Source: Bifidobacterium margollesii (GTDB lineage: Bacteria; Actinomycetota; Actinomycetes; Actinomycetales; Bifidobacteriaceae). Taken from it: 64,000 nt of DNA. The notes beneath the pieces were generated by a model, which did no database searches, was not told where the DNA came from, and saw only the letters and a list, made by a program, of their open reading frames with translations. The DNA lies in the NCBI RefSeq assembly GCF_002860355.1, contig NZ_NMWU01000011.1:1-64000 (forward strand), written 5' to 3'. The position numbers were made by a program, and so were the translations under genes. Positions 41,030 through 50,681 of the stretch are shown piece by piece; the stretch's first letter is position 1, and each line of letters opens with the position of its first letter.

Positions 41030-41521
41030 ATGACAATTGCAGTTTGCCCCGGCTCGTTCGACCCGGTGACCTCCGGCCACATCGATGTCATCGAACGATG
41101 CGCCCATCTATTCGAACAAGTCCACGTAGTGGTGGCGATCAACGCCAACAAGCGCCCGATGTTCAGCGCACGGCAGCGCGTGGAGATGATCCGTACCGTT
41201 CTGCACGACGACGGATACGAGAACATTCTGGTCGACAGCACCGAAGGACTGATCACCGACTATTGCGCTAAGGTGGGAGCCAAAGTCATCGTCAAGGGTC
41301 TGCGCCAGAACGGTGATTACGAGGCCGAACTGGGCATGGCGCTGGTGAACAAGCAGCTGGGCGGCGTGGAGACGATGTTCCTGCCGGCGAATCCGCTGAA
41401 GGAGCATATCTCCAGCACGATCGTGAAGGACGTGGCCCGTCACGGCGGAGACGTCACCGGACTCGTGCCCCGTTCCGTGGCCCCTCTGCTCATCGAGGCG
41501 CTGAAGAACGAGAAGAGGTAG
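41030..41521 (+). CDS. coaD: Phosphopantetheine adenylyltransferase
   Basis: 163 aa. Penultimate step of CoA synthesis: 4'-phosphopantetheine plus ATP gives dephospho-CoA. Nucleotidyltransferase motif [18 protein letters not shown] (T/HxGH variant SGH), [31 protein letters not shown] and the ISST signature in [19 protein letters not shown] at 41030 chosen over codons further upstream. First gene of a tight same-strand set: sepIVA-like starts 10 bp after its stop. Confidence 0.96.
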   Translation: MTIAVCPGSFDPVTSGHIDVIERCAHLFEQVHVVVAINANKRPMFSARQRVEMIRTVLHDDGYENILVDSTEGLITDYCAKVGAKVIVKGLRQNGDYEAELGMALVNKQLGGVETMFLPANPLKEHISSTIVKDVARHGGDVTGLVPRSVAPLLIEALKNEKR

Positions 41522-41531
41522 GTAGATAGGT

Positions 41532-42713
41532 ATGAACGACTTCAGGGGTCATGGCCCCGACGATGGAGCCGCCGACGATACCGGCGATTCCGTCGTCGCC
41601 CGTCAGATGAACGGCAGGGATGAGGCGATCGTGGATCTGGACGATTCCACGCATCTCACCTCGCTCGCCGCCCGTCAGGTTCCGACCGCACGGACGGCGC
41701 CCGCTGAAGCCGCAACATCCATCAACGCCGGCGCCAATGCCGGAGTCAATATCGGAGGCAATGCCAACGATCGGTATGCCGCTCGGTATGCCAACGATCC
41801 GTATGCCAACGATCGGCATGCCGGCGATCCGTCGGTCGCACGGCCGAGGCTTGACCTGCCGGGACTCGACAATCTGCCCGATCTGCCCGGACTGGGCAGA
41901 GGCTCGGCCGGCTCGGTTGGCTCGGCCGGCTCGGTTGGCTCGGCCGGCTCGGCCGGCTCGGTTGCCGATCTCGATGATTCCACGCAGCAGCGCACTCCAT
42001 CGGCACGCCCTGTCTCGCCGCAGTCCGCTGTACCGCAGTCCGCTGTGCCGCAATCCGCCTCGGCTTCGACCAATCCCGGTTCGGCCAATCGAAATTCGAC
42101 CGTGCAGCTGCCGCGGAACATCCAGGCGTTTCTGGAGGACGACGAGGACGAGGATCTCGCCACCAAAAACCAGTTCACCACCGTATTCGACGTGCTCAAC
42201 CAGATGGAGACGCTGGTGGAGGATTCGAAGTCGAGCTTCTTCTCCGGCGGTCAGGTGAGAGTGGACCGCGAGCAGCTCACCGGTCTGATCGAAGAGCTGA
42301 AAGGCAAGCTGCCGGTGCAGCTGGAACGGGCCTCCGCGCTGATGCGCGAATCCGAACGCCGGCTGGAGAACGCGCAGTCGCAGGCCAACGCGATCGTCGC
42401 TTCGGCGCAGAGCCGTGCAGCCACCATCGTGCGCGAGGCCAACGAACAGGCACAGTTTCTGGCGGGTCAGGAGAACGTGATCTCCATCGCCACCGAACGC
42501 GCCCGCAACATTCTCGATACCGCGCAGACCAAAGCCGACCGGCTCACGCAGGGTGCCGACCAGTATTCGGCAAGCGTGCTCAACGAGCTGCTCAACCAGC
42601 TCGACAAGGCGACGCACGGCGTGCAGAGCGGCCTCGATGTGCTGGCGGAACGTCAGCGTCAGGCGGCGCAGCAGATGCCTCATCTGAACGAAGACGACTA
42701 CCCTCGGCAGTAG
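41532..42713 (+). CDS. sepIVA: SepIVA-like coiled-coil cell division/envelope protein
   Basis: 393 aa. The N-terminal ~190 residues are disordered and repetitive, including Ser/Val/Ala/Gly tandem units (GSVGSAGSVGSAGSAGSV) and Asn/Asp/Ala/Tyr repeats around 41760-41830. The C-terminal ~200 residues form a long coiled coil like DivIVA/Wag31/SepIVA: FDVLNQMETLVEDSKSSFF, QLTGLIEELKGKLPVQLERA and SESERRLENAQSQANAIVAS-type heptads. Context supports the call: mycobacterial SepIVA (Rv2927c) precedes the DUF177 gene and rnc in the same order. Probably acts at the septum or in intracellular membrane domains. The name is by domain type and synteny. Confidence 0.68.
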   Translation: MNDFRGHGPDDGAADDTGDSVVARQMNGRDEAIVDLDDSTHLTSLAARQVPTARTAPAEAATSINAGANAGVNIGGNANDRYAARYANDPYANDRHAGDPSVARPRLDLPGLDNLPDLPGLGRGSAGSVGSAGSVGSAGSAGSVADLDDSTQQRTPSARPVSPQSAVPQSAVPQSASASTNPGSANRNSTVQLPRNIQAFLEDDEDEDLATKNQFTTVFDVLNQMETLVEDSKSSFFSGGQVRVDREQLTGLIEELKGKLPVQLERASALMRESERRLENAQSQANAIVASAQSRAATIVREANEQAQFLAGQENVISIATERARNILDTAQTKADRLTQGADQYSASVLNELLNQLDKATHGVQSGLDVLAERQRQAAQQMPHLNEDDYPRQ

Positions 42714-42726
42714 AACAGGAGCAGAA

Positions 42727-43338
42727 ATGAACGATATTCGACCGGAAGAGTCTCCGTGGGCGGTTTCCGTGGCGCAGATCGCCACCCGCCCGGGGCAGAG
42801 CAAGGAACTGGACTCCGACTTCCCCGTGCCCAGCGGCATCGGCGATGAGGTGTTCAACGTGCGCAAGGGCGAACCTGTGCATGTGAGCGGCTCGATCGAT
42901 TCGATCGTGGACGGGCTGATTCTCAACGTCACGATCAGCGCCCCCTACGTCGGCGAATGCTCCCGATGCCTCAAGGAGCTGTCCGGAGAGCTCAACGTGC
43001 CGGTCACCGCGTTCTTCCCCTACTCGCAGGACGAGCACGACCGTCGTCACGGCAATCACGACGACGAGGAAGTGGAGATCATCGCCGGTGAGGAGGAAGG
43101 CGGAGACACCTATCCGCTTGCCGGCAACAACATGTTCATGGATCTTGAAGCCCTGCTGCGCGACAATCTGGTGGAGGCCATGCCGATGCAGCCGCTGTGC
43201 CGGCCGGACTGCCGAGGACTGTGCCCACAGTGCGGCGTCGATCTCAACGAGAATCCCGACCATGAGCACGAAACCACCGACATCAGGTGGAGCGCCCTGG
43301 AAGCACTGAAGCAGCAGCTGGAAAACGAGCAACAGTAG
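42727..43338 (+). CDS. yceD: DUF177/YceD family protein
   Basis: 203 aa. The family is linked to 23S rRNA accumulation in E. coli and plants and is almost always next to rpmF, as here. Features: ISAPYVGECSRCLKELSGEL in the middle and the conserved C-terminal CRPDCRGLCPQCGVDLNENP, whose four Cys probably bind zinc. An acidic loop (DDEEVEIIAGEEEGGD) lies between. SD AGGAGCAGAA; begins 13 bp after the sepIVA-like gene. Confidence 0.93.
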   Translation: MNDIRPEESPWAVSVAQIATRPGQSKELDSDFPVPSGIGDEVFNVRKGEPVHVSGSIDSIVDGLILNVTISAPYVGECSRCLKELSGELNVPVTAFFPYSQDEHDRRHGNHDDEEVEIIAGEEEGGDTYPLAGNNMFMDLEALLRDNLVEAMPMQPLCRPDCRGLCPQCGVDLNENPDHEHETTDIRWSALEALKQQLENEQQ

Positions 43339-43483
43339 GCTCGGCAGCCATACCGATTCAGGACTGTCAGCGGTACGGTCAGCAATACGGACCGGCTCGG
43401 TTTGGCAAAACCCGCGAAGTGCGCTAAAATACCGAAGGCTTAAGCTCAATAACAACTTTCGATCGAAATAGAGGGTCCGAAAA

Positions 43484-43678
43484 ATGGCACTGCCCAAGTA
43501 CAAGACGTCGCGCGCCAATACGCACACGCGCCGTTCCGCCTGGAAGACTACCGCCGCTCAGACCGCGGTTTGCCCGAACTGCGGTGAGCCCGTGCTCGCG
43601 CACCAGGCTTGCCCGAGCTGCGGCTCCTACCGCGGCCGCACCTACCGCGCTGCGATCAAGTCTTCCTTCACCAAGTGA
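43484..43678 (+). CDS. rpmF: 50S ribosomal protein L32
   Basis: 64 aa, basic. N-terminal [19 protein letters not shown] is typical; zinc-ribbon [18 protein letters not shown] has all four Cys, so this is the Zn-containing (C+) form. Preceded by its own AT-richer leader (43400-43480) and followed by a terminator. Confidence 0.98.
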   Translation: MALPKYKTSRANTHTRRSAWKTTAAQTAVCPNCGEPVLAHQACPSCGSYRGRTYRAAIKSSFTK

Positions 43679-43698
43679 GACTGAACGTCAGATAGTCA

Positions 43699-43732
43699 AA
43701 GACCTCGCCATCGACGGGTGGCGGGGTCTTTT
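43699..43732 (+). terminator. Terminator after rpmF
   Basis: 12-bp stem AAGACCTCGCCA/TGGCGGGGTCTT (one G-U pair) ending in TTTT. It separates rpmF from rnc, possibly as a partial terminator. Confidence 0.88.
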
Positions 43733-43794
43733 CATATTCCACCCCTATTCCACATCGCACTCATCACACGCACTCATTACACTAGGAAGACATT

Positions 43795-44559
43795 ATGGCC
43801 AATAAGCATCACAAGTCGAATCCCGTCGTCCTGCCCGAAGGTCTTGATCCGGACACCGCACCAGCCGACCTCATCGAAGCTCTGGGCGCACCGATCAGTC
43901 CCGATCTGCTGATCCACGCGCTCACCCACCGTTCGTTCTCGCACGAGCACCCCGGCATGCCCAACTATGAGCGTCTGGAGTTCCTCGGCGACGCGGTGCT
44001 GGAACTGGTGACCACCGAAACGCTGTTCACCCGCCACCCCGACTTCTCCGAAGGCCAGATGGCGAAGATGCGGGCCAAGGCCGTTTCCGAGGAATCCCTT
44101 TCGGCGATCGCCAGAACGAAGCTCAATCTGGGGCAGTACGTGCTGCTCGGGCACGGCGAATCCGAAAGCGGCGGGGCCGACAAGGATTCGATCCTATGCG
44201 ATCTGGTGGAGTCGCTGATCGGCGCGGTGTTCGTGCAGCACGGCATCGAAGGAGCCCGCAAGGTGGTGCACCGGCTGATCGACGAGACCCTCGCCGAAGT
44301 GACGAAGGCGGGACCCGCACTCGACTGGAAGACCTCGCTCGCCGTCAAGGCCCACGAGCTGCACATCCCCGAACCGCGCTATCAGATGGAGGTGCAGGGG
44401 CCGGAATACCAGCTGGAATTCACCGCCCATGTGATGGCCGTGCTGCACAAGGGCGCGGAGGAGACCGAAATCGCCTCCGCCACCGGCACCTCGAAACGCA
44501 AGGCGCAGCTGGCCGCGGCCGAGAAGGCATGGCATGCGCTCGACGAACAACGCCACTGA
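43795..44559 (+). CDS. rnc: Ribonuclease III
   Basis: 254 aa. Cleaves double-stranded RNA in rRNA and mRNA processing. Signature ERLEFLGDAVLELVTTE with catalytic Glu/Asp, second acidic set DLVESLIGAVFVQHG. C-terminal dsRNA-binding domain about 180-250: DWKTSLAVKAHELHIPEPRY, GTSKRKAQLAAAEKAW. Typical neighbour of yceD/rpmF. Confidence 0.96.
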   Translation: MANKHHKSNPVVLPEGLDPDTAPADLIEALGAPISPDLLIHALTHRSFSHEHPGMPNYERLEFLGDAVLELVTTETLFTRHPDFSEGQMAKMRAKAVSEESLSAIARTKLNLGQYVLLGHGESESGGADKDSILCDLVESLIGAVFVQHGIEGARKVVHRLIDETLAEVTKAGPALDWKTSLAVKAHELHIPEPRYQMEVQGPEYQLEFTAHVMAVLHKGAEETEIASATGTSKRKAQLAAAEKAWHALDEQRH

Positions 44560-44822
44560 CGCTCGGTGATTCGCAGCCGCTCCAAGCACGGCGAATCACC
44601 GCAGACGAAACAGGCCCGGAACAGGCATGCAGGTGGCGAAAACAACGCTGCTCCGCCTATACTGGGCCACATTGAGCGCCGCCGACGCCACAAGCCAGCA
44701 GCGCGTTCCCCGTCGGTCCGAATAGCGTATACCCCGCGCATTGATGACCGGACCGGATATATTCTGTTTCCATTACGTACAACCACGCATGCCGCAGGGC
44801 ATGCCGAGGATGAGAGGAAGAT

Positions 44823-46760
44823 ATGGCTACGCCCACACCTCTGCAGGCATTCAGTGCAGTTCCCAAGGCTCCCGTCGAGAAGCTGTCGGCAGACAAGCGC
44901 ATCGTCAACGGAGAGAAGATGAGCGGCGCCCAGGCGGTCGTCCGCACGCTGGAGGATCTGGGCGTCGAGGATGTCTTCGGTCTGCCCGGCGGGGCGATCC
45001 TGCCGGTGTACGACGCCATCAACGATGACACCAAGTTCCGGTTCGTGCTGGTGCGCCACGAGCAGGCGGCCGGTCACGCGGCCGAAGGCTACGCCATCTC
45101 CACCGGCAAGGTGGGCGTATGCATCGTCACGTCCGGCCCCGGTGCCACCAACGTGGTCACCGCCATCGCCGACGCCAACATGGACTCCGTGCCCATGGTC
45201 GTGATCACCGGTCAGGTGGGCGTGAACGCCATCGGCACCGACGCCTTCCAGGAGGCGGACATCGTCGGAATCACCTACCCCGTGGTCAAGCATTCGTATC
45301 TGGTCACCCGCGCGCAGGACATCCCCCGCGTGCTCGCCGAGGCGTACCACATCGCCGGCACCGGCCGTCCCGGCCCGGTGGTGGTGGATCTCACCAAAAC
45401 CGCTCAGACCGAGGATCTGTTCTACTCCTGGCCGCAGCGGCTGATCCTGCCCGGCTACAATCCGACCGTCAAGGCCCACGGGCGCGTACTGTCCAACGCC
45501 GCGAAGCTGTTCAGCCAGTCATACCGCCCGGTGCTGTATGTGGGCGGCGGCGCCGTGCGTTCCAAGGCCGGCGATCTGGTCAAGACCCTTTCGGAAGTCA
45601 CCGATGCGCCGATCGTGACCACGCTGCCCGCCCGCGGCATCGTGCCGGAGTCGGATGACCATGTGCTCGGCATGCTTGGCATGCACGGCACGATCGCGGC
45701 CACCGGCGCCGTGCAGCAGTGCGATCTGCTCGTGGCGATCGGCGCCCGCTTCGACGACCGTGTGACTGGGTCGCTGCCGGACTTCGCCCCCAGCGCCCGC
45801 GTGATCCACATCGACATCGACCCGGCCGAAATCGGCAAGAACCGTCAGGCCGACGTGCCGATCGTCGGCGACGTGGCCACCGTGCTCACCGATCTGATCG
45901 CCGAAATCCACCGTTCGCAGGCCATCAACGGCAAGCCCGATCTGAGCGCATGGTGGGATCAGATCAACGAATGGCTGGACAAGTACCCGATGACCTACGA
46001 CCAGTCCCCCGACGGCACGCTCGCCCCGCAGTGGGTGGTTCAGGAGCTGAGCCGTCAGGCCGACCCGAACACGATCTGGGTCACCGGTGTGGGCCAGCAT
46101 CAGATGTGGGCCGCGCAGTTCATCGACTTCCACCGGCCGAACGCCTGGATCTCCTCCGGCGGCCTCGGCACCATGGGCTACGGCCTGCCTGCGGCCATGG
46201 GCGCTGAGGTCGGCGCCCAGCGTGAGAACGAGCAACAGCCCACCCCGGTGTGGCTGATCGACGGCGACGGCAGCTTCCAGATGCTGTCCGAGGAGCTGGC
46301 CGCCTGCTTCTTCAACCGACTGCCGGTGAAGATCGCGATTCTGAACAACTCGGTGTACGGCATGGTTCGCCAGTGGCAGACGCTGTTCTACAAGAACCAC
46401 TATTCGGCCACCAACCTGATGGACGGCGAGGCTCGCGAAGGCGACGTGATCGGAACGAACGCGAAGGCCGGCGAGATCATGGACGTGCCGGACTTCGTGA
46501 AGCTGGCCGAAGCCTATGGCTGCGTGGGCATGCGGGCCTTCACCGAGGACGAGGCCGTCGAATGCATTCGCAAGGCCAATGAGATCAACGACCGACCGGT
46601 GCTGATCGACTTCCGCGTGTGGAAGGACGCCATGGTGTGGCCGATGGTCGCCGCGGGCGCTTCGAACAGCGACGTGACGTACAAGCCGGGTATTCAGCCG
46701 CTTAAGGGCAGGACCCCCGTGGACGGCGTCGACAATGCCGGCGACAGCCAGACCGCGTGA
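44823..46760 (+). CDS. ilvB: Acetolactate synthase, large (catalytic) subunit
   Basis: 645 aa. ThDP/FAD enzyme, first common step of Val/Leu/Ile synthesis. SD GAGAGGAAG before the ATG. ThDP N-terminal domain: VFGLPGGAILPVYDAI, RHEQAAGHAAEGYA with catalytic Glu, TSGPGATNVVTAIADA. Central domain: GARFDDRVTG. C-terminal ThDP-Mg site: IDGDGSFQMLSEELAAC, NNSVYGMVRQWQ. An unusual ~30-residue N-terminal extension. The 263-bp leader contains a small hairpin GCATGCC/GGCATGC (44787-44804) just before the SD; no branched-chain leader peptide was found. Followed by ilvN after 58 bp. Confidence 0.97.
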   Translation: MATPTPLQAFSAVPKAPVEKLSADKRIVNGEKMSGAQAVVRTLEDLGVEDVFGLPGGAILPVYDAINDDTKFRFVLVRHEQAAGHAAEGYAISTGKVGVCIVTSGPGATNVVTAIADANMDSVPMVVITGQVGVNAIGTDAFQEADIVGITYPVVKHSYLVTRAQDIPRVLAEAYHIAGTGRPGPVVVDLTKTAQTEDLFYSWPQRLILPGYNPTVKAHGRVLSNAAKLFSQSYRPVLYVGGGAVRSKAGDLVKTLSEVTDAPIVTTLPARGIVPESDDHVLGMLGMHGTIAATGAVQQCDLLVAIGARFDDRVTGSLPDFAPSARVIHIDIDPAEIGKNRQADVPIVGDVATVLTDLIAEIHRSQAINGKPDLSAWWDQINEWLDKYPMTYDQSPDGTLAPQWVVQELSRQADPNTIWVTGVGQHQMWAAQFIDFHRPNAWISSGGLGTMGYGLPAAMGAEVGAQRENEQQPTPVWLIDGDGSFQMLSEELAACFFNRLPVKIAILNNSVYGMVRQWQTLFYKNHYSATNLMDGEAREGDVIGTNAKAGEIMDVPDFVKLAEAYGCVGMRAFTEDEAVECIRKANEINDRPVLIDFRVWKDAMVWPMVAAGASNSDVTYKPGIQPLKGRTPVDGVDNAGDSQTA

Positions 46761-46818
46761 GCGCGGCCGCTGGTCGCATGATTCGTGATTGGTAGCAAGG
46801 AAGATTTGAGGTAAGCAA

Positions 46819-47373
46819 ATGGCAAACTATCCCGCTTCTCAGCCCGGTGCCTCGCGCCACACCCTTTCGGTGCTGGTGGAGAACCGTCCCGGCGTGCTGG
46901 CCCGCATCGCCGGACTGTTCGCCCGCCGTGCGTTCAACATCAACTCGCTGTCCGTCTCCCCCACCGAACGTCCGGACATCTCCCGCGTGACGGTGACCGC
47001 CGAGGTGGACACTATTCCGCTGGAGCAGATCATCAAGCAGCTCAACAAGCTGCTGCATGTGCTCAAGATCGTGGAGCTTGATCCGGAGGAAACGGTGGAT
47101 CGCGAGCTGGTGCTGGTGAAGGTCGCCGCGGATTCGAAGACCCGTTCCGACGTGCTGGAGATCGTGCAGACGTTCCGCGTGCGCGTGGTGGACATGCACC
47201 CCGAGTCGCTGGTGATCGAAGCCACCGGCTCCGAGGCCAAGCTCAATTCGCTGCTGGCTCTGCTGGCCGATTATGGCATCATCGAGCTGGTGCGTTCCGG
47301 CTCCGTGGCGGTGAGCCGCGGCCCGAAGGCGCTGAGCGAGAAGGTCGTCGGCTCCGAGATTAAGGGCCGATAG
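46819..47373 (+). CDS. ilvN: Acetolactate synthase, small (regulatory) subunit
   Basis: 184 aa. N-terminal ACT domain that binds valine: RHTLSVLVENRPGVLARIAG, FARRAFNINSLSVSPTE, SRVTVTAEVD. Then the second ACT-like half: RELVLVKVAADSKTRSDVLE, GIIELVRSGSVAVSRG. Activates and confers feedback inhibition on IlvB. Followed by a strong terminator. Confidence 0.97.
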   Translation: MANYPASQPGASRHTLSVLVENRPGVLARIAGLFARRAFNINSLSVSPTERPDISRVTVTAEVDTIPLEQIIKQLNKLLHVLKIVELDPEETVDRELVLVKVAADSKTRSDVLEIVQTFRVRVVDMHPESLVIEATGSEAKLNSLLALLADYGIIELVRSGSVAVSRGPKALSEKVVGSEIKGR

Positions 47374-47392
47374 AGGTTTACCTGCAAATACA

Positions 47393-47470
47393 GCCTCACA
47401 ACTCGACTGCAAACCGCCCGATATGGGCGTAATTCACGGTTTTCGGTCGAGTTGTGAGGCTTTGTTTTTT
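47393..47470 (+). terminator. Strong terminator between ilvN and cysS
   Basis: 15-bp perfect outer stem GCCTCACAACTCGAC/GTCGAGTTGTGAGGC (47393-47407, 47446-47460) enclosing an inner hairpin CGCCC/GGGCG, then TTTGTTTTTT. It points to ilvN termination; the stem may also stop cysS transcripts from the other strand. Confidence 0.92.
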
Positions 47471-47478
47471 CGAGACCC

Positions 47479-49080
47479 CTACTTCAGGCTCCACACCGAG
47501 CCGCTCGGGCCGTCCTCGATGGCGATGCCGGCCTCGGTGAGCGCGTCACGGATCGCGTCGGCCTTGGCGAAGTCGCGGTTCCGGCGGGCCTCGGCGCGGG
47601 CTTCGAGCTGTTCGGAGATCAGGGCGTCCAGCACCTCATGCTCCTTCGACCCCTCCCCGTTCCCGTCGCCGGAGGACGCCCACTGCGGGGCGAGCGGATC
47701 CAGGCCGAGCGTGTCGAGCATCGACCGCACCGACACGAGCACGGCACGCACCTCGGCCTGCGCCGCCTTGGAATCGGCGGCATCGTCCAGACGACTCAGC
47801 AGGGTGTTGCCGTTACGCACCGCGGTGAAGATCGCAGCAGTGGCACCGGCCACATTCACGTCGTCGTTCATGGCCTTGACGAAGTCCTGCGGCAGATCGA
47901 CGGCCGGCACCGACGCGATCTCGTCCCATGCCGGCTGTTCGCCGATGGCCGCACCGGCCCGCTCGATGAAATTGCTCACCCGGTCGTACGCGGACTGCGC
48001 CTCGGCAAGCGTCTGGTCGCTCCATTCGAGCATCGAACGATACTGCACGCTGGCCAATGCGTAGCGCACCACCCATGCCGAATGCTCGGCCAGCACCGCC
48101 GGCACGGACAGCCCGTTGCCCAGCGACTTGCTCATCTTCTCGCCCTTGGCGGTCACCCATGCGGAATGCATCCACAGGTTCGCCGAGGGGAATCCGGCGG
48201 CGCGGGTCTGAGCCATCTCATTCTCATGGTGCGGGAATCGAAGATCGAGTCCGCCGCCATGGATGTCGAAACCGTTGCCGAGATACCGGTGGATCATGGC
48301 CGAGCATTCGATATGCCAGCCGGGGCGGCCCACGCCGAACGGGGTGGACCAGCGGGCGTCCTCGGGGTCGGTGTCCTTGGGGGCCTTCCACAGGGCGAAG
48401 TCGCGCGGATCATGCTTGTCGGGCGAGGCGTCGGCCGGATCGACCGGATTGTACTTGTCCGCACCCGTCTCATCCACGCTCGGCCCCATGCGATCGGTCA
48501 CCTCGGAGGCCGCGTCGGATTCGATGCCCTCGCCCTGCTTCTGATGGGTGAGCTCGCCGTAGTGGGGCCAGCTCGGCACGTCGAAGTACACGTTGCCGGT
48601 GGGGTTGCCGTCGGCGTCGGTGACCACGTAGCCGTGGCCGTTGTCGACGATGCGCTGGATCAGCTCGACCATGTCGAGGATGTGGCCGGTGGCTCGGGGC
48701 TCCACGGTGGGAGGCAGCACGCCCAGCGTCTCATAGGCGGCGGTGAACTCGCGCTCATAGATGTAGGCACGCTCCCACCAGCGCTGACCGGCCGCAGCGG
48801 CCTTGTCGAGGATCTTGTCGTCGATGTCGGTCACATTGCGCACGAAGGTGACCTTGTACCCCAGCCTGAGCATCCAGCGACGCACCACGTCGAATGCCAC
48901 GGCCGCGCGGATGTGCCCCACATGCGGCGAGCTCTGCACGGTGGCGCCGCACACATAGATGCCCACCCTGCCGGGCTTCAGCGGAACGAACGGAGTGATG
49001 CGATGGGTGGCGGTGTTGTACAGGTGGAGGCCTTTCGCCACGGAATCGCTGAAATCAAGCGGTTTTGGGGTATCTGTCAT
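47479..49080 (-). CDS. cysS: Cysteinyl-tRNA synthetase
   Basis: 533 aa from the ATG at 49080. Class I synthetase. Motifs: [19 protein letters not shown] (HIGH variant plus the zinc Cys), [10 protein letters not shown] and [17 protein letters not shown] (zinc and Cys pocket), [11 protein letters not shown] (KMSKS). C-terminal DALR helical region with [18 protein letters not shown] CysS-like region without MshC shortening. Convergent with ilvN; the stop is 9 bp from the terminator T-run. Confidence 0.97.
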   Translation of the reverse strand: MTDTPKPLDFSDSVAKGLHLYNTATHRITPFVPLKPGRVGIYVCGATVQSSPHVGHIRAAVAFDVVRRWMLRLGYKVTFVRNVTDIDDKILDKAAAAGQRWWERAYIYEREFTAAYETLGVLPPTVEPRATGHILDMVELIQRIVDNGHGYVVTDADGNPTGNVYFDVPSWPHYGELTHQKQGEGIESDAASEVTDRMGPSVDETGADKYNPVDPADASPDKHDPRDFALWKAPKDTDPEDARWSTPFGVGRPGWHIECSAMIHRYLGNGFDIHGGGLDLRFPHHENEMAQTRAAGFPSANLWMHSAWVTAKGEKMSKSLGNGLSVPAVLAEHSAWVVRYALASVQYRSMLEWSDQTLAEAQSAYDRVSNFIERAGAAIGEQPAWDEIASVPAVDLPQDFVKAMNDDVNVAGATAAIFTAVRNGNTLLSRLDDAADSKAAQAEVRAVLVSVRSMLDTLGLDPLAPQWASSGDGNGEGSKEHEVLDALISEQLEARAEARRNRDFAKADAIRDALTEAGIAIEDGPSGSVWSLK

Positions 49081-49255
49081 ACTGACGAGCGTACTTTTGC
49101 AATACGACAAAGCGCAAGGGCTCGCCTATGCATTTCGCTTATGGAAACGCTTATGGAAGCCTTCCACCTTGACGCCACGGAAATCGACCGGAACTACGTA
49201 GCCTTTTCGCCCCACCGTAACCCGAATATGTCTTCGCAGGTGTCACAATGGAGAT

Positions 49256-49990
49256 ATGTCGCAATCGCAGGTACTGATCTTTCAGCACGTAGAGTGGGAG
49301 AAGCCCGGACGCATTCTCGACAATCTCGAAGAGATGTTCGTGCCCACGCAGATTCTCAACATCGCCGGGAAGAAGAAGCCCGACCTGCCGGATTTCAAGG
49401 ACGTGGCGGGCGTGGTGATCATGGGCGGGCCGATGGGCGCGCAGGATTACGACAAATACCCCGGTCTCAAGGCCGAGGCGAAGCTCGTGAAGGCGGCCAC
49501 CGCCGTGGGCAAGCCTGTGCTGGGCATTTGTCTGGGACATCAGATCATCGCCGGTGCGCTGGGCGGCAAGCTCAAGCAGGGCAAGGCGCCGGAGATCGGA
49601 TTCGGTCCGATCACCCGTGTGGAACAGCACGACTATTTTCAGATGTGGTCGAAAAGCCTTGAGGTGCTGCATTGGCACAACGATGTGGTGTCGCTACCTC
49701 AGGGCGCGCAGGTACTCGCCCGCAGCCCGCTGACCAAGGTGCAGGCGTTCCGGGCTGGCTCGGCGCTGGGATTGCAGTTCCATCTGGAGGTCACCGCCAC
49801 GCTGTTCGAAGAGTGGCTGAGTGAGCCTTCGATGGTGAAGGACGCGAAGAAGGCCGGCGTGAGCGTGGAGAAGCTACGCGAGGATTTCGCCGAGTACAAT
49901 CCGCGTCTGCTGCCGCTGGCCGAATCGGTGTTCTCCAGCTTCGCGGCCCGATGCTCCACCTATGCCAAGGCTCTGGACGAGAGTCGGTGA
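49256..49990 (+). CDS. Class I glutamine amidotransferase-like protein
   Basis: 244 aa, stand-alone GATase1 domain of the type annotated as GMP-synthase-like. Nucleophile Cys in PVLGICLGHQIIAGALGG; His/Glu of the triad in LGLQFHLEV. VVIMGGPMGAQDYDKYPGL is the oxyanion-side strand. No synthetase domain is attached, so the ammonia acceptor is unknown; related proteins include gamma-glutamyl-peptide hydrolases. Divergent from cysS. Confidence 0.88.
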   Translation: MSQSQVLIFQHVEWEKPGRILDNLEEMFVPTQILNIAGKKKPDLPDFKDVAGVVIMGGPMGAQDYDKYPGLKAEAKLVKAATAVGKPVLGICLGHQIIAGALGGKLKQGKAPEIGFGPITRVEQHDYFQMWSKSLEVLHWHNDVVSLPQGAQVLARSPLTKVQAFRAGSALGLQFHLEVTATLFEEWLSEPSMVKDAKKAGVSVEKLREDFAEYNPRLLPLAESVFSSFAARCSTYAKALDESR

Positions 49991-50087
49991 ACGGTCGACA
50001 GTGAACGAGCGGCCAGCGACCGCAGTGGCTTGATACCGCAGTAGCCTACGACAGCAGTGCCTTACGGGCCGTAGCATCGCCGTCCAT

Positions 50088-50291
50088 CTAGAACACGCCG
50101 GAGGCGAACAGCGACACCACGATCACGATGGCCGCGAAGACGACGAAGAATCCTGCGGCCAGACCGCTGCCGGCCCTGGTGACCGGCTTGGCGGGCGACT
50201 GACGTGACCGATTCCGACGATTCCGGGCTTCGGTCTCCCCTGCGGAATTCTCCAGGGTCTTCTTTCTGGATCTTTTCGTGGACTTACCCAT
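50088..50291 (-). CDS. Small basic single-TM protein
   Basis: 67 aa. AAGGAG is 8-9 nt before the ATG. Very basic N-terminal ~40 residues (KSTKRSRKKTLENS, RNRRNRSRQSPAKP) then one TM helix (GLAAGFFVVFAAIVIVVSLF). It occupies the position after the peptide pair in module 1 that the 57.0-57.6 kb TM protein occupies in module 2. Both start MGK and are basic before the TM helix, but homology is not established. Confidence 0.65.
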   Translation of the reverse strand: MGKSTKRSRKKTLENSAGETEARNRRNRSRQSPAKPVTRAGSGLAAGFFVVFAAIVIVVSLFASGVF

Positions 50292-50371
50292 GATGATGCT
50301 CCTTACGCCGTATGGTCATCACCATACGTCATCGTTTCCGTCATACGATTTGATATCCATGATCAAATATC

Positions 50372-50406
50372 CGTGGTCCGACCGCCCATTGGACGATCGG
50401 ACCACG
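50372..50406 (-). terminator. Hairpin downstream of peptide B1
   Basis: Perfect 10-bp stem CGTGGTCCGA/TCGGACCACG (50372-50381, 50397-50406), AT-rich sequence following on the minus strand. Probably ends the module 1 transcript between B1 and the small TM gene. A 17-bp direct repeat (AAGGCCGCTCAAACCGG type) lies at about 50428-50461. Confidence 0.55.
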
Positions 50407-50452
50407 ATCACTCGACATAGCCTCCTAAAGGCCGCTCAAACCGGAAGGCCGC

Positions 50453-50635
50453 TCAGACCGGGCAGCTCCATCCGGATTCCACCCATGTGCCGCTGTTCGA
50501 GCACCAGTGCCACCCTGCGCCCGGAGATGATCCGGCGCTGGTGCGCACGATGTCGGCGCCGTCGAGCTTCACGATATGCATGCTCGGGGATTCGTAGATC
50601 GCACGGGCATCATGCCGGGACGATGCGATATTCAT
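50453..50635 (-). CDS. Short peptide B1, GWHWC type, putative RiPP-like precursor
   Basis: 60 aa; AAAGGA is 5-6 nt before the ATG at 50635. Leader-like part ends SPSMHIVKLDGADIVRTS; the C-terminal part is AGSSPGAGWHWCSNSGTW and ends with ...GWSCPV, so two Cys 12 residues apart and five aromatic residues, four of them Trp, in the last 21 residues. Peptide B2 at 57747 has the same design. The pattern of conserved N-terminal block and compact C-terminal motif, next to a PqqD-like protein, suggests a leader/core precursor, but neither cleavage nor modification is shown by the sequence. It lies 46 bp after peptide A1 in the same transcript direction. Confidence 0.8.
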   Translation of the reverse strand: MNIASSRHDARAIYESPSMHIVKLDGADIVRTSAGSSPGAGWHWCSNSGTWVESGWSCPV

Positions 50636-50681
50636 TGGATTCCTTTCGCTGTAATCGCTGTAATCGTCGGGCCCACACGAA

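Noticed and set aside
44560-44822. Branched-chain amino acid attenuator leader peptide before ilvB
   Set aside because: No short frame with a run of Leu/Val/Ile codons and no terminator/antiterminator pair was seen.
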